The translations under genes and the position numbers were made by a program. A stretch of 8,887 bases of DNA from Geminicoccaceae bacterium (GTDB taxonomy: Bacteria; Pseudomonadota; Alphaproteobacteria; Geminicoccales; Geminicoccaceae): assembly GCA_020446285.1 (NCBI GenBank), contig JAGREZ010000155.1, forward strand, positions 1 to 8,887. The letters are read 5' to 3'. Shown piece after piece: positions 7,715 to 8,887 of the stretch (the first letter of the stretch is position 1; each line of letters begins with the position of its first letter). The notes under the pieces were generated by a model, which was not told the DNA's origin, searched no databases, and worked only from the letters and a program-made list of their open reading frames with translations.

Positions 7715-7790
7715 TGGTGCCCCAAGACGGACTTGAACCGCCGACCACCTATTTACGAAACAGGTGCTCTACCAACTGAGCTATTGGGGC
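7715..7790 (-). tRNA. tRNA-Thr (anticodon CGT)
   Basis: A complete 76-nt tRNA with encoded CCA. The acceptor arms GCCCCAA and TTGGGGC pair over 7 bp, followed by discriminator A and CCA (7717-7715). The D arm is GCTC...GAGC with AGTTGGTA in the loop. The anticodon stem CCTGT/ATAGG (one G-T pair) encloses the loop TTCGTAA, giving anticodon CGT, which reads the threonine codon ACG. The T arm is GGCGG-TTCAAGT-CCGTC, with one G-T pair. All arms are intact, so it is probably functional. It stands alone between the ABC permease operon and phoX. Confidence 0.96.
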
Positions 7791-7800
7791 ATCGGCGCTT

Positions 7801-7829
7801 TGATTAGACGCGCTGCCCGCTCTTGTCCA
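7801..7829 (-). promoter_or_regulatory. Candidate promoter of tRNA-Thr
   Basis: On the - strand TGGACA (7829-7824) and TAATCA (7806-7801) are separated by exactly 17 nt. The -10 ends 10 nt before the first base of the mature tRNA (7790), leaving a very short 5' leader. Spacing and position fit a sigma-70 tRNA promoter, although both boxes are imperfect. Confidence 0.5.
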
Positions 7830-7830
7830 G

Positions 7831-7862
7831 TGCCGATCAGGCAATCTGTCCCTGATCCGGCA
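7831..7862 (-). terminator. Hairpin at the end of the right-hand ABC permease operon
   Basis: GATCAGG (7835-7841) pairs with CCTGATC (7851-7857). With C7858 bulged, four more pairs extend the stem outward (TGCC with GGCA), around a 9-nt loop. It lies 22 nt after the permease stop and just before the tRNA promoter. There is no T-run, so it may end the transcript weakly or protect its 3' end. Confidence 0.5.
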
Positions 7863-7884
7863 ATACATTGCTTGCGGGAGACGG

Positions 7885-8730
7885 TCAGCCCTTCACCGCA
7901 CCCATGGTCATGCCCTTGATGAAGTAGCGCTGGAAGAACAGGAAGACGAACAGGGTCGGCAGGCTCGCAACCAGTGACAGCGCGCCCTGCACGCCCCAGG
8001 CGACAGAATACTGGCCCTTGAGATTGACGATGCCGATCATGATCGTGCGCTTGTTGTCCGACTGGGTGAAGATCAGTGGCCAGAGAAAATCGTTCCAGAT
8101 CCAGGTGAATTGCAGCACCGCCAGCACCGCCAGCGCCGGCAGACTCAAGGGCAGGATGATCTTCGTCAGGATCTGCCATTCGTTCGCCCCTTCCATGATG
8201 GCTGTCTCGCGCAGGGCGGTCGGCACCGTGGCGAAGAAGTTTCGCATCAGGAGGGTACAGATCGGGATGCCGAGAGCCATGTGGACGATGATGACCGGAT
8301 AGAGCGTATCGATCAGGCCGAGTGTGTTGAACAGGCGGAAGAGCGGCACGAGGATGACCTGCGGCGGAAAGAACATCCCGGCGACGACGATGAGGAACAG
8401 CAGGTTCGAGCCGCGGAACGGCATTTTCGCGAAGACATAGCCGGCGAGGCTGCCGAGCGCGATGGAGCCTGCTGTCGCCGGCAGGGTCACGAGGATTGTA
8501 TTGAGGAAATAGCCATGGACGGCGGGATTTCCGAGGACTTCGGTGAAATTGCCGAGATGGAGCGAGGGCGGGATCGACCAGAGATCGCCGAGTGCGATAT
8601 CGCGCGTCGTCTTGATCGACGAAAGGAGAACGCCGGCCGTCGGCAAGAGGAACAGGACCGCGAGCACGGCGAGAATGACGAAGACGGTCGCCGGCCACGG
8701 ATTGAACCTGCCCGAATACGCACTAGCCAT
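7885..8730 (-). CDS. Carbohydrate ABC transporter permease, MalG family
   Basis: A 281-residue inner-membrane permease, typical of the MalG/UgpE family (about 270-290), with six predicted membrane segments. The first runs from about 14 to 36. The cytoplasmic EAA loop, which docks the ATPase, is ETAIMEGANEWQILTKIILP (175-194), near the family pattern EAAxxDGAxxxxxfxxixlP. The ending QRYFIKGMTMGAVKG is also characteristic. ATG 8730 overlaps the stop of the preceding permease by 8 nt (ATGGCTAG), and AAGGTGG about 9 nt upstream can serve as ribosome binding site, so the two are translationally coupled. No ATPase follows before the terminator-like hairpin, so the ATPase must be encoded upstream or elsewhere. 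The sequence alone does not tell the substrate, and this importer is distinct from the polyol system at the left edge. Confidence 0.92.
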   Translation of the reverse strand: MASAYSGRFNPWPATVFVILAVLAVLFLLPTAGVLLSSIKTTRDIALGDLWSIPPSLHLGNFTEVLGNPAVHGYFLNTILVTLPATAGSIALGSLAGYVFAKMPFRGSNLLFLIVVAGMFFPPQVILVPLFRLFNTLGLIDTLYPVIIVHMALGIPICTLLMRNFFATVPTALRETAIMEGANEWQILTKIILPLSLPALAVLAVLQFTWIWNDFLWPLIFTQSDNKRTIMIGIVNLKGQYSVAWGVQGALSLVASLPTLFVFLFFQRYFIKGMTMGAVKG

Positions 8731-8887
8731 AGATCAGATCCACCTTGCGCAGCTGACGGAAATAAACCGCGATGATGGCCATGGCGATGAGAAAGAGAAC
8801 GACCGAGATCGCACTGCCGTAACCCATCAGGTATTTCTTGAAGCTCTCGTTGTACATGTGCATGGCCAGCGTGTCGGAGCTGTTGAA
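8723..8887 (-). CDS. Carbohydrate ABC transporter permease, MalF/UgpA type (3' end only)
   Basis: The last 54 codons of an inner-membrane permease read in from the window edge and end at TAG (8725-8723). A loop with SDTLAMHMYNESF leads into one membrane segment (about residues 25-43 of the fragment, GSAISVVLFLIAMAIIAVYF) and the basic tail RQLRKVDLIYG. Loop, final helix and short basic end are typical of MalF/UgpA-type permeases, and the downstream overlapping MalG-type gene confirms the pairing. The N-terminal part and EAA loop lie outside the window. Confidence 0.88.
   Translation of the reverse strand, partial: FNSSDTLAMHMYNESFKKYLMGYGSAISVVLFLIAMAIIAVYFRQLRKVDLIYG

Noticed and set aside
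7715..7790. tRNA-Thr as an integration site for a mobile element
   Set aside because: The tRNA is intact, there is no integrase gene nearby, I saw no second copy of its 3' end in the window, and both flanks are ordinary chromosomal genes.
5585..7807. A 740-codon open frame on the + strand opposite phoX and the tRNA
   Set aside because: It is the antisense shadow of phoX. The - strand frame has the Tat signal and PhoX motifs, and the + frame runs through the tRNA gene and has no recognisable domain.

Overview
The window looks like ordinary chromosomal DNA from a GC-rich (low-to-mid 60% GC by eye) alphaproteobacterium. The evidence is the codon use, the polyol importer plus mannitol dehydrogenase arrangement known from Rhodobacter-type smo/mtl loci, a Tat-exported PhoX-family phosphatase with a rhizobial-style Pho-box candidate, and BCCT osmolyte transport. 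I see no insertion sequence, prophage, CRISPR array, toxin-antitoxin pair or defence system. All long reading frames are intact.

Left part (1-2747, + strand): the end of a MalG-type ABC permease, an ABC ATPase of the MalK/SmoK type and a mannitol 2-dehydrogenase-family enzyme, closely spaced in one direction. Together they make a polyol (mannitol/sorbitol-like) uptake and oxidation operon. The binding protein and first permease lie outside the window. The operon faces the next one, and a strong symmetrical hairpin (2856-2889) lies between the two convergent ends.

Middle (2920-5405, - strand): a small universal stress protein gene with a strong ribosome binding site and a GTG start, followed 89 nt later by a 619-residue BCCT-family transporter. 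They are probably co-transcribed as an osmotic/stress uptake unit; a possible promoter is at 5378-5405.

Right-middle (5542-7562, - strand): a PhoX-type secreted alkaline phosphatase with a twin-arginine signal, a classic intrinsic terminator and a candidate Pho box 56 nt upstream of its ATG, suggesting induction by phosphate starvation. Upstream of it is a complete tRNA-Thr(CGT) gene with its own promoter-like hexamers.

Right end (7831-8887, - strand): the two permeases of a second carbohydrate-type ABC importer, overlapping by 8 nt, the upstream one cut by the window edge. Its substrate cannot be read from the window.

Nothing here amounts to a clearly new biological system. The points most worth a second look are residue changes at normally aromatic substrate-site positions of the BCCT transporter, its pairing with a variant UspF/G-like stress protein, the Arg-to-Cys change in the mannitol dehydrogenase signature, and the Pho-box candidate.
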